From Gammaproteobacteria bacterium (GTDB lineage: Bacteria > Pseudomonadota > Gammaproteobacteria > Steroidobacterales > Woeseiaceae): a stretch of 50,002 nt of DNA. Positions 15,313 to 23,868 of this stretch are shown one piece after another. Position numbers and translations under genes: made by a program. The notes under the pieces are model-generated. The model saw nothing but the letters and a program-made list of their open reading frames with translations, did no database searches and had not been told where the DNA came from. The stretch covers positions 1 to 50,002 of the forward strand of contig JAACFB010000028.1 in assembly GCA_009937615.1 (NCBI GenBank). Reading direction: 5' to 3'. Numbering within the stretch: position 1 is the first letter of the stretch; every line of letters begins with the position of its first letter.

Positions 15313-16989
15313 GTGAGCGCAAAAAGTGACATTGAGATCGCCCAGGCTGCGGATCTTCGTCCGATTTCGGAAATTGCCGCAAAGCTCGATATTTCGACGG
15401 ATGCGCTGATCCCTTATGGCCACGACAAGGCCAAGATTACCGCCGATTTTATCAAGTCGAATTCCGGGAACCGTGACGGGAAACTGATTCTCGTGACGGC
15501 TGTGTCGCCAACGCCGGCGGGTGAGGGCAAGACAACGACGACCGTGGGTCTCGGCGACGGCCTCAACAAAATTAACAAAAAGGCGCTGATTTGCCTGCGC
15601 GAACCCAGCCTCGGACCCTGCTTCGGGATGAAGGGTGGCGCCGCCGGCGGTGGTTACGCACAGGTTGTGCCGATGACCGATATCAACCTGCATTTCACCG
15701 GTGATTTTCATGCCATCGGAGCGGCAAATAACTTGCTGGCGGCGCTGATCGATAACCACATGCACTGGGAGAATGAACTCGATATTGACCCGCGCCGGGT
15801 CACCTGGCGACGCGTGGTAGACATGAATGACCGCGTGTTGCGAACAATTACATCGGGTCTCGGTGGCTACCACAATGGTGTCGTTCGTGAAGCGGGATTC
15901 GATATCACTGTGGCATCGGAAATCATGGCGATTTTCTGTCTTGCTCAGGATCTCGAGGATCTCGAGAAACGTCTCGGTAATATCGTACTCGGCTACACGC
16001 GTAAGAATGCACCGGTTACCGTCAGTCAGCTTGGCGCGCAGGGAGCCATGACTGCATTGCTTCGTGACGCGCTGCAACCGAATCTGGTACAGACCATCGA
16101 AAACAACCCGGCCTTGATGCATGGAGGACCGTTTGCCAATATCGCACACGGCTGTAATTCGGTGATGGCGACGAAGACGGGGCTCAAGCTGGCTGACTAC
16201 GTTGTCACGGAGGCAGGTTTCGGCGCGGATCTCGGCGCGGAAAAATTCTTCAACATCAAATGCCGAAAAGCGGGTCTCAAGCCTGACGCGGTCGTGCTCG
16301 TCGCTACGATCAAAGCGCTCAAGATGCAGGGTGGCGTTGCGAAGGATGACCTGGGCGCTGAAAATGTTCCGGCGCTTAAGGACGGTCTCAAGAATCTTGG
16401 CCGGCACTTGCGCAACCTGTCACAGTTCGGCGTCCCCGCCGTTGTTGCCGTTAATCGTTTCACGGCGGATAGCGATGCCGAGGTCGCCGCTGTTCAGGAA
16501 TATTGTGAGACCTTCGGCGTGCATGCCGTTAACTGCACCCACTGGGCTGATGGCGGCGCCGGTGCGACAGAGCTAGCTGAAGCCGTCGTCGAACTGGCTG
16601 ATAGCGGTGCGGCGCAGTTCCGCACGCTTTACAGCGACGATCTGCCCCTGTGGGACAAGGCCAAGCGGGTGGCGACGACTATTTATGGAGCCGACGACAT
16701 CATTGCTGACAAAAAAGTTCGGGATCAATTTACGCAGTTCGAGAGCGAGGGTTATGGCCATTACCCGGTCTGCATGGCGAAGACACAGTACAGCTTCTCC
16801 ACGGACCCGAATCTTCTTGGCGCGCCCAGCGGACATGTCGTGCCGATCCGGGAAGTCAGGCTTGCAGCCGGGGCAGAATTCATTGTCGTCATCTGTGGAG
16901 CAATAATGACGATGCCGGGACTGCCGAGGGTGCCCGCCGCGAACGGGATTCGCGTTAACAAGGACGGTCGTATCGAAGGGCTGTTCTAG
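15313..16989 (+). CDS. fhs: Formate--tetrahydrofolate ligase
   Basis: A 558-aa cytoplasmic enzyme joining formate to tetrahydrofolate with ATP to give 10-formyl-THF for one-carbon metabolism. The P-loop [10 protein letters not shown] is at residues 67-76. Family landmarks [53 protein letters not shown] and the C-terminal [16 protein letters not shown] are all present, and the length matches the usual 555-560 aa. The start is GTG at 15313 with AAGGA 8 nt upstream. No folD or other one-carbon gene is adjacent. Its stop overlaps that of the convergent gene by 4 nt (shared CTAG). Confidence 0.97.
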   Translation: MSAKSDIEIAQAADLRPISEIAAKLDISTDALIPYGHDKAKITADFIKSNSGNRDGKLILVTAVSPTPAGEGKTTTTVGLGDGLNKINKKALICLREPSLGPCFGMKGGAAGGGYAQVVPMTDINLHFTGDFHAIGAANNLLAALIDNHMHWENELDIDPRRVTWRRVVDMNDRVLRTITSGLGGYHNGVVREAGFDITVASEIMAIFCLAQDLEDLEKRLGNIVLGYTRKNAPVTVSQLGAQGAMTALLRDALQPNLVQTIENNPALMHGGPFANIAHGCNSVMATKTGLKLADYVVTEAGFGADLGAEKFFNIKCRKAGLKPDAVVLVATIKALKMQGGVAKDDLGAENVPALKDGLKNLGRHLRNLSQFGVPAVVAVNRFTADSDAEVAAVQEYCETFGVHAVNCTHWADGGAGATELAEAVVELADSGAAQFRTLYSDDLPLWDKAKRVATTIYGADDIIADKKVRDQFTQFESEGYGHYPVCMAKTQYSFSTDPNLLGAPSGHVVPIREVRLAAGAEFIVVICGAIMTMPGLPRVPAANGIRVNKDGRIEGLF

Positions 16990-17399
16990 GCAGCCTGCCG
17001 CGCAACCTTGTCCGGCAGTACGAAAGATGTCCTGGCCCGCTCGCTTGCGAGCAGTTTGCTGCTGTAATAACGGGTCAGGATATTGTGCTCGCGGCAAAAA
17101 AGATCCTCATTCTTCTGACAGAATTCTTCCCAGCACGCCGATGGCGCGGCCGTTCGGCGTTCGGCGATAAGCAGCAAGAAGAACCAGCTGGTCGTCGCAT
17201 GGTATTTGTCGGGCACGCCGAATTTAGCCGTCAGTCGGCGTAGTCCTGTCGTGAAGCGGCTGATTGCGTCTGCGGTTGGGTAACGCTGCAGGTAGAGCCA
17301 GGCCACATAGATATGCGCAGTGTGGTTGAATTCGCGCGAAACGATACAACCCGACTCAAACGCCTCTATCGTGATGCGCGGTTCGGCGATCGTCTTCAT
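16986..17399 (-). CDS. Conserved 137-aa protein, partner of the upstream RHH-like gene
   Basis: A 137-aa soluble, helical protein. Recognisable blocks are [53 protein letters not shown] and [25 protein letters not shown]. From memory these blocks recur in a widespread bacterial family of about 140 aa without known function. Conserved His, Trp and Tyr residues suggest a binding pocket. It overlaps the preceding gene by ATGA, so the two are translationally coupled. A toxin role is possible only because of the antitoxin-like partner; the sequence does not look like a known toxin. Confidence 0.8.
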   Translation of the reverse strand: MKTIAEPRITIEAFESGCIVSREFNHTAHIYVAWLYLQRYPTADAISRFTTGLRRLTAKFGVPDKYHATTSWFFLLLIAERRTAAPSACWEEFCQKNEDLFCREHNILTRYYSSKLLASERARTSFVLPDKVARQAA

Positions 17400-17650
17400 T
17401 GCGCTTCCTCCTTGAGAGCATGGCTGTCAGCTGCCGTGAGACTGCAGCCGTAAACGGACTTCAGCTGCGAAATGACTTTCCGGGTTTCGGGAGAAAACGG
17501 CGCTTTACCTTCGAAACTGTGCAGAACAATCCCCTCGAGCAGGTCTCCCAGCGATAGATCGGCATACTCGGCCAGACCTTTGAGCACCTTGAGTAATGAC
17601 GCTTCGATACGAACGCCGGTCTGAGTGCGAGCGACAAGTTTTTTGGGCAT
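17396..17650 (-). CDS. Small RHH-like conserved protein
   Basis: An 84-aa protein. The N-terminal half, ARTQTGVRIEASLLKVLKGL then ADLSLGDLLEGIVLHSF, has the strand-helix-helix pattern of ribbon-helix-helix DNA-binding proteins. The C-terminal half carries SPETRKVISQLKSVYG and TAADSH. A GGAAG Shine-Dalgarno lies 8 nt before the ATG at 17650. The promoter just upstream overlaps a perfect 14-bp palindrome, consistent with autoregulation. The following 137-aa gene overlaps by 4 nt. I recall this two-gene arrangement as recurrent in proteobacteria, but no function is established to my knowledge. Confidence 0.75.
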   Translation of the reverse strand: MPKKLVARTQTGVRIEASLLKVLKGLAEYADLSLGDLLEGIVLHSFEGKAPFSPETRKVISQLKSVYGCSLTAADSHALKEEAQ

Positions 17651-17669
17651 GATCGGTCTTCCACAGAAA

Positions 17670-17705
17670 GTTACCATGGTAACAAGATAACATTTTTCGG
17701 GTCAA
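17670..17705 (-). promoter_or_regulatory. Promoter overlapped by a 14-bp palindromic operator
   Basis: On the minus strand the -35 TTGACC (17700-17705) and -10 TACCAT (17676-17681) are 18 bp apart, giving +1 at about 17669 and a 19-nt leader. Bases 17670-17683 are the perfect palindrome GTTACCATGGTAAC, covering the -10 and the bases up to +1. A dimeric repressor bound here would block RNA polymerase; the RHH-like product of the first gene is the obvious candidate. Confidence 0.6.
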
Positions 17706-17758
17706 TTCGCGTGCTATTGTTCCAGCTGTCAGGGCCCGGGACATCAAGAACCACAATT

Positions 17759-19636
17759 ATGCTGAGCGACGACGAACTGCAGAAAGGTTTCGAGATCGGA
17801 GACTGGGTCGTCCTGCCGGCTCGCGGTGAGCTGCGTTCGGGCGACCAGGTCGTGAAGCCGGAGCCCAAAGTCTTCCAGGTGCTGATGGCATTGGCGGCGC
17901 GTGACGGAGATGTTGTCAGTAAAGATGAACTCATCGATGAGGTCTGGGACGGACGACCGACCGGCGACGATCCGATCATTCGTTGCGTGCATCAGTTGCG
18001 CAGCCACCTTGGCGACAAGGGCCGGCCTTATCAGTATGTCGATACCCTGACGAAGCGCGGGTACTGCCTGAAACAGAAAGTTCGGCTGAAAGCCAGTGTG
18101 GCGGACGTTGAGTCCGGCGTAGCCCGAAGAACAGGGACCTGGTGGGGCATCGCGATTGTTTCGGGGATCGCTATCGTGTTGCTGCTCGCCCGATCGCTTG
18201 TCGTCGATGATGGCGGGGTGACGGTTGGGTCGATCGGCGTATTGCCTTGCGAAAACCTGAGCGGTAACGAGGCGGATCAATACCTCGTAGACGGCTTCAA
18301 AGAGGAGCTCGTCAGGACACTGCACAATATTCCGACGGTGACGGTTAAGCCGGGCCGGGTCAATTATCCGGGTCTGGAGGTTCCGGAAATCGCGCGCACG
18401 CTTGGTGTCGAGAGCGTGCTGTTCTGTGCGGTTCAGCGGGACGGTGACATGCTCAAAGTCAACTATCACGTGGACCGAGGCCGCGACGGCATCAACCTGT
18501 CTTCCGGCAGTATCGTCGGTCTGCTCGAAGGCATTTTTGCGCTGCAGGAGAAGCTTGCCATTTCGGTTCGCGATGATTTGCTAGGCAAGTCCCAACCGGT
18601 GATGGTTTCCACGAGCCGGCCGGCAAGCATTGAGGGTTACGATCGCTATATGCGCGGACAGCATGCATTCCGGCAACGCGGTCAGCCGGGGAACCTCGAG
18701 AGCGCGATTGAGCTGTTTGAAGAGACTATAGAACTGGACCCGAAATTCGGTCCGGCCTACCTGTCGCTGGCGATGGCTCATGCCCTGTTGCCGGATGCTC
18801 GAAACGCACCGCTGGCGCAAGCGCACGAACGAGCGCTTGCAATCATCGAAGAGGGCATTGCTGTTGATCCGAGTATCGGTGCTGCCGCGGAGGCGATATT
18901 CGGCTTCGTCTATCACAAGCAAAAGAAGTGGATCCTGGCGGAACAGGCTTATGTCCGGGCGACCAGTGCGTCCGTGGTGGACTCGAATGCATTCAACTGG
19001 TACTCACTGATGCTCGCAGGCGTCGGCCGCCTGGACAAGGCCTTGGAACAGGCACTCCGGGCTCAACAACTCGATCCGAGTAATGGTGTGATCAATAGTC
19101 GAGTAGCGATCGCGTATACGTGGCTCGACGATCCGAAAAATGCTGCCGAATTTTTCGATCGCGCAAAAAGTCTTGGTGGCATCAGCCCAACGTACTGGCT
19201 TGCCAATGCGTTGATGCTGGAGCGCCTGGGGCAGCACGAGTTAGCGCGCGAGAGTGTTTATGCGGCCGTATCCCTGACTGGCCACACGACGAGCTGGATC
19301 GATCAGGCCTTTCTGGGCCTCCGGGATCCAGGCCAACGGCAAGCCGGAATCGAGGCGCTTAAGGTTGCCGCGGACACCGAAGCCATCAATCCGCAAATCG
19401 AACTGACGCTGCGAGCGATGCTCGGTGACGTCGATGGCGCGATAAGCATCGCGCAACAACTGGCTCGCAGAGACGTGACCTATGAAATGGACCTGTTGTT
19501 TTTGCCTGAATTGCGGTCACTGCGCGAGCGGCCCGAGTTTCTGGACATGATGGAGCAGCTCGGAATCCGCGAGTACTGGGACGCGGCAGGTTGCGCCTGG
19601 CAGGGCACTGTAGTGGAGTGTCCGGAAGCCCTGTAA
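17759..19636 (+). CDS. ToxR/CadC-like membrane-bound winged-helix regulator with TPR-type repeats
   Basis: A 625-aa one-component regulator. Residues 10-108 form an OmpR/PhoB-type winged helix (EPKVFQVLMALAARDGDVVSKDELIDEVW, then the recognition region and wing TLTKRGYCL). One membrane helix follows at about 128-147. A periplasmic region comes next: first a TolB/FlgO-like alpha-beta part (IGVLPCENLSGNEADQYLVDGFKEELVRTL), then helical TPR-like repeats from about 290 to 560. Two cysteines near the C-terminus (CAWQGTVVEC) could form a disulfide. ATG 17759 is chosen because it begins just before the DNA-binding domain; the frame opens earlier at 17711. Targets are unknown. The gene is divergent from the RHH-like unit and shares its promoter region. 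Confidence 0.88.
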   Translation: MLSDDELQKGFEIGDWVVLPARGELRSGDQVVKPEPKVFQVLMALAARDGDVVSKDELIDEVWDGRPTGDDPIIRCVHQLRSHLGDKGRPYQYVDTLTKRGYCLKQKVRLKASVADVESGVARRTGTWWGIAIVSGIAIVLLLARSLVVDDGGVTVGSIGVLPCENLSGNEADQYLVDGFKEELVRTLHNIPTVTVKPGRVNYPGLEVPEIARTLGVESVLFCAVQRDGDMLKVNYHVDRGRDGINLSSGSIVGLLEGIFALQEKLAISVRDDLLGKSQPVMVSTSRPASIEGYDRYMRGQHAFRQRGQPGNLESAIELFEETIELDPKFGPAYLSLAMAHALLPDARNAPLAQAHERALAIIEEGIAVDPSIGAAAEAIFGFVYHKQKKWILAEQAYVRATSASVVDSNAFNWYSLMLAGVGRLDKALEQALRAQQLDPSNGVINSRVAIAYTWLDDPKNAAEFFDRAKSLGGISPTYWLANALMLERLGQHELARESVYAAVSLTGHTTSWIDQAFLGLRDPGQRQAGIEALKVAADTEAINPQIELTLRAMLGDVDGAISIAQQLARRDVTYEMDLLFLPELRSLRERPEFLDMMEQLGIREYWDAAGCAWQGTVVECPEAL

Positions 19637-19668
19637 CTCTTGAGCAGCAGCCCGGCAAGAGTTCAGCG

Positions 19669-20100
19669 TCATTCCTCGTCTACCTGTCTGCGTACGCGTT
19701 TCAACTGGCCGCGCCGGCGCTTGGTCTCAACGCGCTTCTTCTTGACCTGTTTTGAAATCCTTGTCGGCTTGCGCGGTTTCGATTCGACAAGTGCTGCCGA
19801 GATCAGGCTCGTCAGTCGCTCCAGCGCGGCACGCCGATTGCGCTCCTGAGTCCGGAACTCCTGCGCTTTTATGACCAGAATGCCCGTCGTCGTGATTCGC
19901 TGGTCGCCGAGAGCGAGCAGTCGTTGTTTAGCGTCGGCGGGCAGGGCGCTGCAGCCGTTGATATCAAACCGTAAATGAATGGCTGAAGCCACTTTGTTGA
20001 CATTTTGACCGCCTGATCCCTGTGCTCTCACGGCCGTCAGTTCGATTTCGTTCATCGGAATCGAGATGTCGTCAGCTATGGTCAGAAAATCGGGGGTCAA
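19669..20100 (-). CDS. arfB: Alternative ribosome-rescue factor ArfB (YaeJ)
   Basis: A 143-aa release-factor-like peptidyl-tRNA hydrolase that frees ribosomes stalled without a stop codon. It has the catalytic GGQ at residues 30-32 in RAQGSGGQNVNKVASAIHLRFD, the ICT1/YaeJ core (IVIKAQ-like ILVIKAQEFRTQERNR), and the basic tail (KPRKPTRISKQVKKKRVETKRRR and onward) that enters the mRNA channel of empty ribosomes. The TTG at 20100 is preferred: GGAG lies 6 nt upstream and the length matches the family (about 140 aa). Another TTG at 20163 would add 21 residues and overlap the divergent MFS start. Confidence 0.9.
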   Translation of the reverse strand: MTPDFLTIADDISIPMNEIELTAVRAQGSGGQNVNKVASAIHLRFDINGCSALPADAKQRLLALGDQRITTTGILVIKAQEFRTQERNRRAALERLTSLISAALVESKPRKPTRISKQVKKKRVETKRRRGQLKRVRRQVDEE

Positions 20101-20157
20101 TAACGTCTCCGGCCGTAATTGTGTGAGAATGCGCTGAGTCCACCGAGCGAGCTGCTT

Positions 20158-21366
20158 ATGCAAGCCCGTAATCTCATCATACTGGTTTTTAGCCAGCTGA
20201 TATCGGCGACCGGATCGATTGTCTTCGTTACGCTGGGCGGCATCATCGGCGCCACTTTGGCCGACAACAGGGCGTGGGCGACGGTGCCGCTCTCGATGGT
20301 CGTTGTGGCGACTGCGGCGTCGACAATTCCGGCGACTCTGCTCATGCGAAGATTAGGCCGTGGCCGGGGATTCGCAATCGCATCCGTAACCGCTGCGCTG
20401 GCGGTGCTGGTTGCCGTCGCGGCGCTCGCGGACGGGAGTTTTCCACTGTTCATCTGCGCCGCTTTGCTGTTCGGCATCAATATGGCGTTTACTCAGCAGT
20501 ATCGCTATGCGGCGGCTGAGAGTGTCGATCCACGGTATGTCCCGCGCGCTGTTTCTTTCGTTCTACTCGGATCGATTGGCGGTGCTTTAGTCGGCCCCGA
20601 GCTGACAGCTCGCGGGCAATACTGGATCAGCGATATTCCTTATGCAGGTACACTTTTGGCGCTTGCCGGCCTGTATGGGTTGCAGGCCCTTATGTTTCTT
20701 TTTCTGCTGCGAACAAGGTCTGATCTGGAACAGAAGATTGTGGCGACGGACCGGCCGCTCGGAGCCTTGATAGCGCAGCCTGTATTTATTGTCGCGGTAC
20801 TGGCCGGTACGGCTGGTTACGGGCTGATGACACTGTTGATGACGGCAACGCCGCTCAGTATGCACATCAATGATGGCTTTTCCGTGGAACAGACAGCCGA
20901 TGTGATTCGGGCCCATTGGCTGGGCATGTACCTTCCGTCGCTGGTGTCCGGCCTGTTGATCGAGAGACTCGGTGTTGTGCGGATGATGTTTGCCGGTGCT
21001 CTGGCGCTGGGTGCAGCGTCGGCTATCGGCCTGCAGGGTCAATCCATCGCGCATTATTGGTGGGCGCTCGTTTTGCTCGGTATCGGCTGGAACTTCCTGT
21101 ATGTCGGGGGGACGACAATGCTGACCTACACTTATTCGAGCGCCGAGCGATATCGGGCCCAGGGAGTTAATGAATTTCTGGTATTTGGTACAGCGGCGAC
21201 AACCTCCTTGTTAGCTGGCACGATCATGCACTTTTTTGGCTGGCGGCCGCTGATGTTGATTCCAATACCGATACTGGCCATCGTCTGTATTGCGCTGGCG
21301 GCGGTGCGCAAACATAAAATGCTGGATCGGTACGCTGCCCGGGCCCAGGTCACTGGGAATGACTGA
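20158..21366 (+). CDS. Major facilitator superfamily transporter
   Basis: A 402-aa integral membrane protein with about 12 hydrophobic helices. The MFS loop 2-3 signature is LLMRRLGRGRGFAIAS, and the second half carries GLLIERLGVVRMMFAG. The family resembles YfkF-like drug or metabolite exporters, but the substrate is unknown. ATG 20158 starts directly at the first helix (NLIILVFSQLISATGSI); the frame is open to a TTG at 20119 that would only add a polar stretch. It is divergent from arfB with overlapping or nearly overlapping 5' ends. Confidence 0.88.
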   Translation: MQARNLIILVFSQLISATGSIVFVTLGGIIGATLADNRAWATVPLSMVVVATAASTIPATLLMRRLGRGRGFAIASVTAALAVLVAVAALADGSFPLFICAALLFGINMAFTQQYRYAAAESVDPRYVPRAVSFVLLGSIGGALVGPELTARGQYWISDIPYAGTLLALAGLYGLQALMFLFLLRTRSDLEQKIVATDRPLGALIAQPVFIVAVLAGTAGYGLMTLLMTATPLSMHINDGFSVEQTADVIRAHWLGMYLPSLVSGLLIERLGVVRMMFAGALALGAASAIGLQGQSIAHYWWALVLLGIGWNFLYVGGTTMLTYTYSSAERYRAQGVNEFLVFGTAATTSLLAGTIMHFFGWRPLMLIPIPILAIVCIALAAVRKHKMLDRYAARAQVTGND

Positions 21367-21427
21367 GGCCAGGCGAGTTCGAAAGCAATCACGCCAGTTA
21401 CGCGGCGCGATCAGCAGGGGAAATTAG

Positions 21428-22777
21428 ATGCAAAGGCCATTTGACGAGAACTTGTACAGGTTTGACAAACCACAGCCCAGCTACTGGGAGGCGACGGCAG
21501 AACCTGGTCGCTTCGACAATGCTCCACTGCAGACACAGGAGTCCTGTGATGTTGCGATCATCGGCGGCGGTTACACCGGGCTTTCGGCGGCGCTGCACCT
21601 GGCGCGCGACTATGACATCGATGTCAGGGTGCTTGAAGCGGGACATTTCGGCTGGGGTGCATCCGGACGCAACGGCGGTTTCTGCTGTACGGGTGGAACC
21701 GGAGTGCACCGTCAGGAACTTGTACGGCTTGTTGGCCTAGATAATGCGCGGGAATATTACGCATCGCAGGTGGCCGCGGTTGAACTCGTCAGGCAGCTGG
21801 CGAGTGACGAGTCAATTGATTTTCAGGCGCAGGGCAGCGCCGAAGTCGAAGTTGCTCACACTCGACGGGCCTATGCTCGGCTGCAGGAAGACCATGATCT
21901 GCTCACCAACTCGCTCGGCCTGGAGGCCGATTTGTACTCGGCCGGTGAATGCCGTGAGCGATTCTATGACTCGACCGAGCAGTTCGGCGCTTTGGTCACA
22001 CGGCCGACATTCGGTCTGCATCCGCTGCGGTACTGTATTGGGTTGGCAACGGCCGCGCACCGACATGGCGCAAAGCTGCACAGCCATAGCGAAGTGGTCG
22101 AGTGGTCGACGGACGGCGCCGGCGAGCATCGACTGATGACGAGGGCCGGATCTTTGCGTGCCCGCAAAGTCATATTCGCTTGCAACGGTTTCATGCAGGA
22201 GCGGCTTCGGAACGACTTTTTCGGTAGAACGATTCCCGTGATCAGTGCGATCGTCGTTACGCGACCACTCAGCGAGGACGAGAAAGCGGCACAAAACTGG
22301 AAAACGGATAATCCCGCGGCGAATTCACGTCGAATCTTAAATTATTTTCGTCTCCTGCCTGATGGTCGGTTCCTGTTTGGAGGACGAGGAGATATTCGTG
22401 GCTCTGAACAAAACGAGCAGCGTACTTATGAAAATTTGATCGGAACGTTGCGGCAAATCTGGCCGAACTGGCGCAACGTCGAGATCGAGTATCGATGGCA
22501 CGGCCTGATCTGTATGACCGCCTCGCTATGTCCGACTTTGGGTCGCCTGGACAATGATGACTCGGTTTTCTTCGGGTTCGGTTATCACGGCAATGGCGTG
22601 AATACCGCTACATGGACCGGTAAGCAGCTGGCAGACTGGATTGGCAACGGCCGGGAGCCGGAAGGGTTGCCCGCAATCGTACGTGGGCTCAGCCGGAAAT
22701 ACCCGCTGCCGGGCTTGCGCAAGGGCTACCTGGGTCTCGGGCTTTTTGTATCGAGACAGCTGGACCGGTTCAGGTGA
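21428..22777 (+). CDS. FAD-dependent amine/amino-acid oxidase, PuuB/DAO family
   Basis: A 449-aa flavoprotein. The N-terminus FDENLYRFDKPQPSYWEATAE leads into the FAD Rossmann motif IIGGGYTGLSAALHLA, the GASGRNGGFC flavin-contact segment, and the closing FAD-binding segment FGFGYHGNGVNTATWTGKQLADW. This order matches gamma-glutamylputrescine oxidase-like enzymes (DAO superfamily), which oxidise a secondary or primary amine with O2 and give H2O2. No other putrescine-pathway gene is nearby, so the substrate is unproven. AGGGGA lies 6-7 nt before the ATG. Its stop TGA is directly followed by the TCA (reverse stop) of the next gene. Confidence 0.87.
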   Translation: MQRPFDENLYRFDKPQPSYWEATAEPGRFDNAPLQTQESCDVAIIGGGYTGLSAALHLARDYDIDVRVLEAGHFGWGASGRNGGFCCTGGTGVHRQELVRLVGLDNAREYYASQVAAVELVRQLASDESIDFQAQGSAEVEVAHTRRAYARLQEDHDLLTNSLGLEADLYSAGECRERFYDSTEQFGALVTRPTFGLHPLRYCIGLATAAHRHGAKLHSHSEVVEWSTDGAGEHRLMTRAGSLRARKVIFACNGFMQERLRNDFFGRTIPVISAIVVTRPLSEDEKAAQNWKTDNPAANSRRILNYFRLLPDGRFLFGGRGDIRGSEQNEQRTYENLIGTLRQIWPNWRNVEIEYRWHGLICMTASLCPTLGRLDNDDSVFFGFGYHGNGVNTATWTGKQLADWIGNGREPEGLPAIVRGLSRKYPLPGLRKGYLGLGLFVSRQLDRFR

Positions 22778-23437
22778 TCAGAACTTGTAGACGACGCCGA
22801 GTGAAACGACGGGCCATGCTTTGAAGTCGCTCATTTCATCCTCGAGTTCCAGGCGCTCCGTCTCGAGCGCCGCCTGAAAGGCAGGATCCTGGTTCAGCGC
22901 GCCGCTAGCGTCCAGAGTGACTCCCGGCTCGCCTTGCCAAAGCACGCCCAGGTCGAGGTTCAGCCCAACCTTGCCGGCCAAAGTAAAGTCGAAGCCGAGA
23001 CCGAGATAGGGTGAGGTGCTGTCAAAAGTCGTTACGCTCGACAACGTGCCGATTCCGGCGCCCGGATAGGTGATACCCCCAATCGTAAGATCGAGACGTT
23101 CGTCGTTCAGCATTCGGATTTCATTACCGTTCGAATACACACCGGCAGTGATGCGCAACGGGCTGACCGGGAAATGAAAGTTGCCGGTTGCATAGAGGTT
23201 GTCGAGTGACAGCGTCGCGTCATACGGTATGCCGGCCTGTGAGCCGCTATCTTCATAGTCATACGCGTTCGCGCCGATGCGAATATCGATGTATGGGAGC
23301 GGCTGCCAGCTTGCTTCGATGCCCAGTCCGAGCGTCCCGGCTTTGAGGCCGATACCGAAATCGGTGTCTGCCTTTGCGTCACCCATTGCGAGGATTGCCA
23401 GCGCAATAACGCCAGCCGTGCTGCGAAATGCCAACAT
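22778..23437 (-). CDS. Outer-membrane beta-barrel-like protein
   Basis: A 219-aa protein with a signal peptide (residues 1 to about 23, ending DAKAD). Alternating hydrophobic/polar strands typical of a small outer-membrane barrel follow (TDFGIGLKAGTLGLGIEASW, IDIRIGANAYDY, RITAGVYSNG, SPYLGLGFDF, VGLNLDLGVLWQG, VVSLGVVYKF). It ends in an aromatic residue (Phe), the usual recognition signal for the barrel-assembly machine. An acidic loop LETERLELEDEMSDF lies near the C-terminus. The closest impression is a generic OmpW/OmpA-barrel-like porin without a firm family. It is divergent from the small bacteriocin-like gene. Confidence 0.8.
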   Translation of the reverse strand: MLAFRSTAGVIALAILAMGDAKADTDFGIGLKAGTLGLGIEASWQPLPYIDIRIGANAYDYEDSGSQAGIPYDATLSLDNLYATGNFHFPVSPLRITAGVYSNGNEIRMLNDERLDLTIGGITYPGAGIGTLSSVTTFDSTSPYLGLGFDFTLAGKVGLNLDLGVLWQGEPGVTLDASGALNQDPAFQAALETERLELEDEMSDFKAWPVVSLGVVYKF

Positions 23438-23616
23438 GGATCACCCGTCTACTTACGTATAAATATCGAGGTTAAACGTTGGTCGGGCTGGATTCTGTGC
23501 CCTGTTTCACAGGTTGAACCCGATCCTGCCCGTGCCGACACCATTTAGCGGGCTATATGTGACTCAAAGACGGAAATTTACACACGGCAAGTAACCGCCG
23601 GCTTCATTACGATCAA

Positions 23617-23636
23617 ATGGTCCAGGTTGGGACCAT
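23617..23636. promoter_or_regulatory. 7-bp inverted repeat before the bacteriocin-like gene
   Basis: ATGGTCC (23617-23623) and GGACCAT (23630-23636) are perfect inverted arms with a 6-nt spacer, 31 bp upstream of the ATG at 23668. It may be an operator or a 5'-UTR hairpin. The rest of the 230-bp divergent region (23438-23667) shows a small CTGTG/CACAG repeat near 23495 and no clear promoter pair. Confidence 0.5.
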
Positions 23637-23667
23637 GAAGACTGATATTCGACAAGGAGGTTGAATC

Positions 23668-23868
23668 ATGCGTGAACTGACTATCAATGAAATTATGCAG
23701 GTTTCGGGCGCCGGCGGTGAGTGTGCGGGCGATAGTGGCGGCGATAGCGGCAATAATTACGGCGGGGTATCGGACACTGAATCCGTTGGCGCAGAGCTGG
23801 TCAATATCTATGAGGGCGTTGTTGCGGCTGCGTCCCACATTATCGAGCGAGTGGCGAACGCGTTGTAG
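23668..23868 (+). CDS. 66-aa bacteriocin-like peptide with a double-glycine-type leader
   Basis: A small peptide preceded by a near-perfect Shine-Dalgarno (AAGGAGG). The N-terminus MRELTINEIMQVSGA fits the double-glycine leader consensus: Leu4 (-12), Glu8 (-8), Ile9 (-7), Val12 (-4) and Gly14-Ala15 (-2/-1), with cleavage predicted after Ala15. The remainder begins GGECAGDSGGDSGNN, with a 12-bp tandem duplication encoding GDSG twice (23728-23751), and ends in a probable amphipathic helix ELVNIYEGVVAAASHIIERV. It has one Cys only, so no disulfide within the peptide. No peptidase-containing ABC transporter or modification enzyme lies nearby. It abuts a convergent CPBP protease gene. It could be a class II bacteriocin-like or signalling peptide, or a RiPP precursor. 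Function unproven. Confidence 0.7.
   Translation: MRELTINEIMQVSGAGGECAGDSGGDSGNNYGGVSDTESVGAELVNIYEGVVAAASHIIERVANAL

Noticed and set aside
15061..16407. 448-codon minus-strand frame opposite fhs
   Set aside because: It is antisense to a certain fhs gene and has no recognisable domain. It starts within the AT-rich leader and its composition is that of a reversed GC-rich gene.
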